Below the pieces are notes generated by a model. That model was given only the letters and a program-made list of their open reading frames with translations, was not told the origin of the DNA and did no database searches. The position numbers and the translations under genes are program-made. Shown in pieces: positions 62,469 to 64,000 of a stretch of DNA of 64,000 nucleotides. The number at the start of each line of letters is the position of its first letter. Within the stretch, counting starts at the first letter, position 1. Source of the stretch: Candidatus Burkholderia humilis (lineage in GTDB: Bacteria > Pseudomonadota > Gammaproteobacteria > Burkholderiales > Burkholderiaceae). The stretch covers positions 94,521 to 158,520 of the forward strand of contig LFMX01000003.1 in NCBI GenBank assembly GCA_001184405.1. The letters run 5' to 3'.

Positions 62469-64000
62469 TCAGACGGACTCGTGCCAGCGGCTATCGGCGC
62501 GTATAAGGTGCAGGTCGCGGTGGAACCGAGTGTACCCAACCCTGTGGAAGAACTCCAAAACCTGAATGGCGCGTTTGCGGCCGAGCTCGCTCGCATCGCG
62601 AAATGCCGCCGCGCCGATGCCGCCGCCCTGCGTGTGCGCCTCGCGCTCGACGAGCTTCGCAAGCGCACCGATCGATGCGCGGCTGTAGAACAGATCGCGC
62701 ACCACCTGAAACAGATCGCCGCGGCGCGCGAGCTTGCGCAGCAAACGGCGCATGTTTTCTTCGGAGACATTGTGTGTGGCGGCGAGTTCGCGCATCCACG
62801 GCGGATCGAACTTGCCTTCTTCGATCGATGCCAGCACTTCATGCGCGAGCTTTTCTTCGGCGGCATCGAGCGTGACGACATGCGTCGGCAGATGCAGCCA
62901 CGGTCCGCTTCTCGCGATTTTGCCTTGTTTTACGGCACTTTCGACGAGCGCGTGCCACAGCGCATCCGGCGCGAGCGGCGCGGCCATGCGACGCAGCCGT
63001 GCGATGTCGGGACCTTGTTCGTCGGGCATGCGCTCGTGGAAATGCGTGAGCGCATCGATCAGGCGCGCTTTCAGCGCATTCCAATGACGAGGCGCGATGA
63101 ACAGCGTGTCATCGTGCAGCGATACTTCATGCATGCCGTCGGGCTTGATCGCGTGGCCGCTCAGATGCGTTACCAGCGAGCGTTGAAGTCCGTATGGCGC
63201 TTGCTCGAACAACGCGCGCGTATCGCCGGTATCGATCAGGGATGTCAGCGCATCGAGCCATGCGCGGCGTTGCGGCGTGCGACGCTTGCGCGCGGGCGCG
63301 AACGGATCGAGCACGCGTCCGCCGCCGATCGTGCGATTCGCCTGCGCATTGCGCACGATAAAGCGATCGCCGGGGAACGCGCAAACGGGTGCATCGAAAA
63401 CGAACTGCACGCGTGCGGTTTGGCCCGCGTTCAACGTGTCCGCTTCGAGCAGCGCGACATGCGCCACACGATGCGTTGTGCCCAGATGCACATGCAGCGG
63501 TGTCCAGTGTGACAGCGTGAGCGCCGCATCGTCGAGCAAGTTGAGTTCGACATCGATGCGCTCGGACGCGCGCGAGAGCCGTGCATCGACGAGCCAGTCG
63601 CCGTGCGACAGCGCGTGTTTGTCGATGCCAGCAAGATTCAGCGCGCAACGCTCGCCCGCCTTGCCCGTTTGTGATGCGCGATTCCGCGCACGCGTAGTGC
63701 ATCGTGCGTGTCGCGCGGCGCGAGCACGATGGAATCGTTGACGTTGACGCGGCCCGCGAACACGGTGCCTGTCGCGATGGTGCCTTGTCCGGCGAGTGTG
63801 AACACGCGATCGACGGCAAGGCGAAAGAGACCGTCGTCGCGACGCTGTGTCCAATGCGCCGCGCTTTCATGCAGATATGCGTTGAGTACCGCGACGCCTG
63901 CATCGTTTTCTTGCGTGGCGTTCGTGTCGAACAAAGGCGCGTCGCGCAATGCGGTTTCGGCAAGCAATGCCGCGATTTGCGCATGCACTTCGCGCACGCG
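62469..64000 (-). pseudogene. selB: selenocysteine-specific elongation factor SelB, frameshifted, 5' end outside window
   Basis: GTPase that brings Sec-tRNA to UGA codons at a SECIS hairpin. Present: the end of the G domain (MREVHAQIAALLAETALRDA), domain 2 (DDGLFRLAVDRVFTLAGQGT, TGTVFAGRVNVNDSIVLAPR). At RVRGI near 63685 several bases are missing and the frame shifts to SQTGKAGERCALNLAGIDKH; the family has HAQN before this. Domain 3 and the four winged helices follow in that frame (NAQANRTIGGGRVLDPFAPA, FDPPWMRELAATHNVSEENM, LFYSRASIGALAKLVERE) to the stop at 62469. The uncorrected product lacks all SECIS-binding domains. Confidence 0.88.

Overview
The window is high-GC DNA from a member of the Burkholderiaceae (Burkholderia, Paraburkholderia or Caballeronia type). 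Evidence for this is the conserved gene orders (lptD-surA-pdxA-rsmA; leuS-lptE-holA-proA; bamE-dapB-exbB-exbD; tkt-gap; amgK-murU-purB) and the close family resemblance of the proteins. Its dominant feature is gene decay. About half of the protein genes carry frameshifts, in-frame stop codons or deletions, while the essential genes between them are clean. That pattern suggests a genome under relaxed selection, such as a host-restricted symbiont (leaf-nodule Caballeronia/Burkholderia lineages are the known precedent). The lifestyle is inference; the lesions are read directly.

Layout. 1-3000: broken kup (K+ transporter) and a broken MFS gene. 3016-6054: an unknown gene, ppnP, and a DUF485-actP acetate uptake pair with actP frameshifted. 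6061-10860: a minus-strand cluster for a polyprenyl-phosphate pentose pathway (GT87 transferase, HAD-UbiA fusion, DprE1-like oxidase, DprE2-like reductase); the last two are intact, the first two broken. 11287-13032: a deletion chimera of a Crp/Fnr regulator and an O-GlcNAc-transferase-like gene. 13175-15296: WYL regulator, damaged SIR2 gene, small ORF. 15293-20942: the lptD-surA-pdxA-rsmA operon with pdxA broken. 21189-24418: amgK and murU (cell-wall recycling) both broken, purB intact. 24420-28832: the whole gluconate/Entner-Doudoroff set (gntK, a 20-codon gntT stub, eda, edd, hexR) is decayed, although HexR-like operators remain.

28829-38700 is a largely intact housekeeping stretch: HemJ/CopD, proA, holA, lptE, leuS, exbD, exbB, dapB, bamE, fur. 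38847-43138: allA (intact), alc (broken), dctA (start lost plus a 4-bp duplication), a frameshifted GntR regulator facing it across two matching operators, and a small uncharacterised protein. 43197-46304: gap and tkt. 46723-48629: broken VOC protein, broken rsmE, intact barstar, and upstream of barstar a barnase ruined by a stop codon and frameshifts. 49024-49194: relics of a group II intron (canonical domain V) and of an IS5-like transposase, abutting an aldo/keto reductase that has lost its N-terminus. 50119-59663: an accessory metabolic island (porin, MFS, lactonase, aconitase, GntR regulator, periplasmic-binding-type protein, ArsR fragment, MFS), mostly broken. 59665-64000: selC (tRNA-Sec, intact), broken DedA gene, broken DedA-PAP2-LssY gene, and a frameshifted selB running off the edge.

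Together the window shows outer-membrane assembly, translation, replication, iron regulation and lower glycolysis/pentose phosphate kept, while carbon-source uptake, the Entner-Doudoroff route, murein recycling, selenocysteine decoding and the local copy of pyridoxine synthesis are being lost. I found no clearly new defence or secretion system. The most unusual items are the Gram-negative DprE-type pathway, the Crp/glycosyltransferase chimera, and the dead barnase beside a living barstar.
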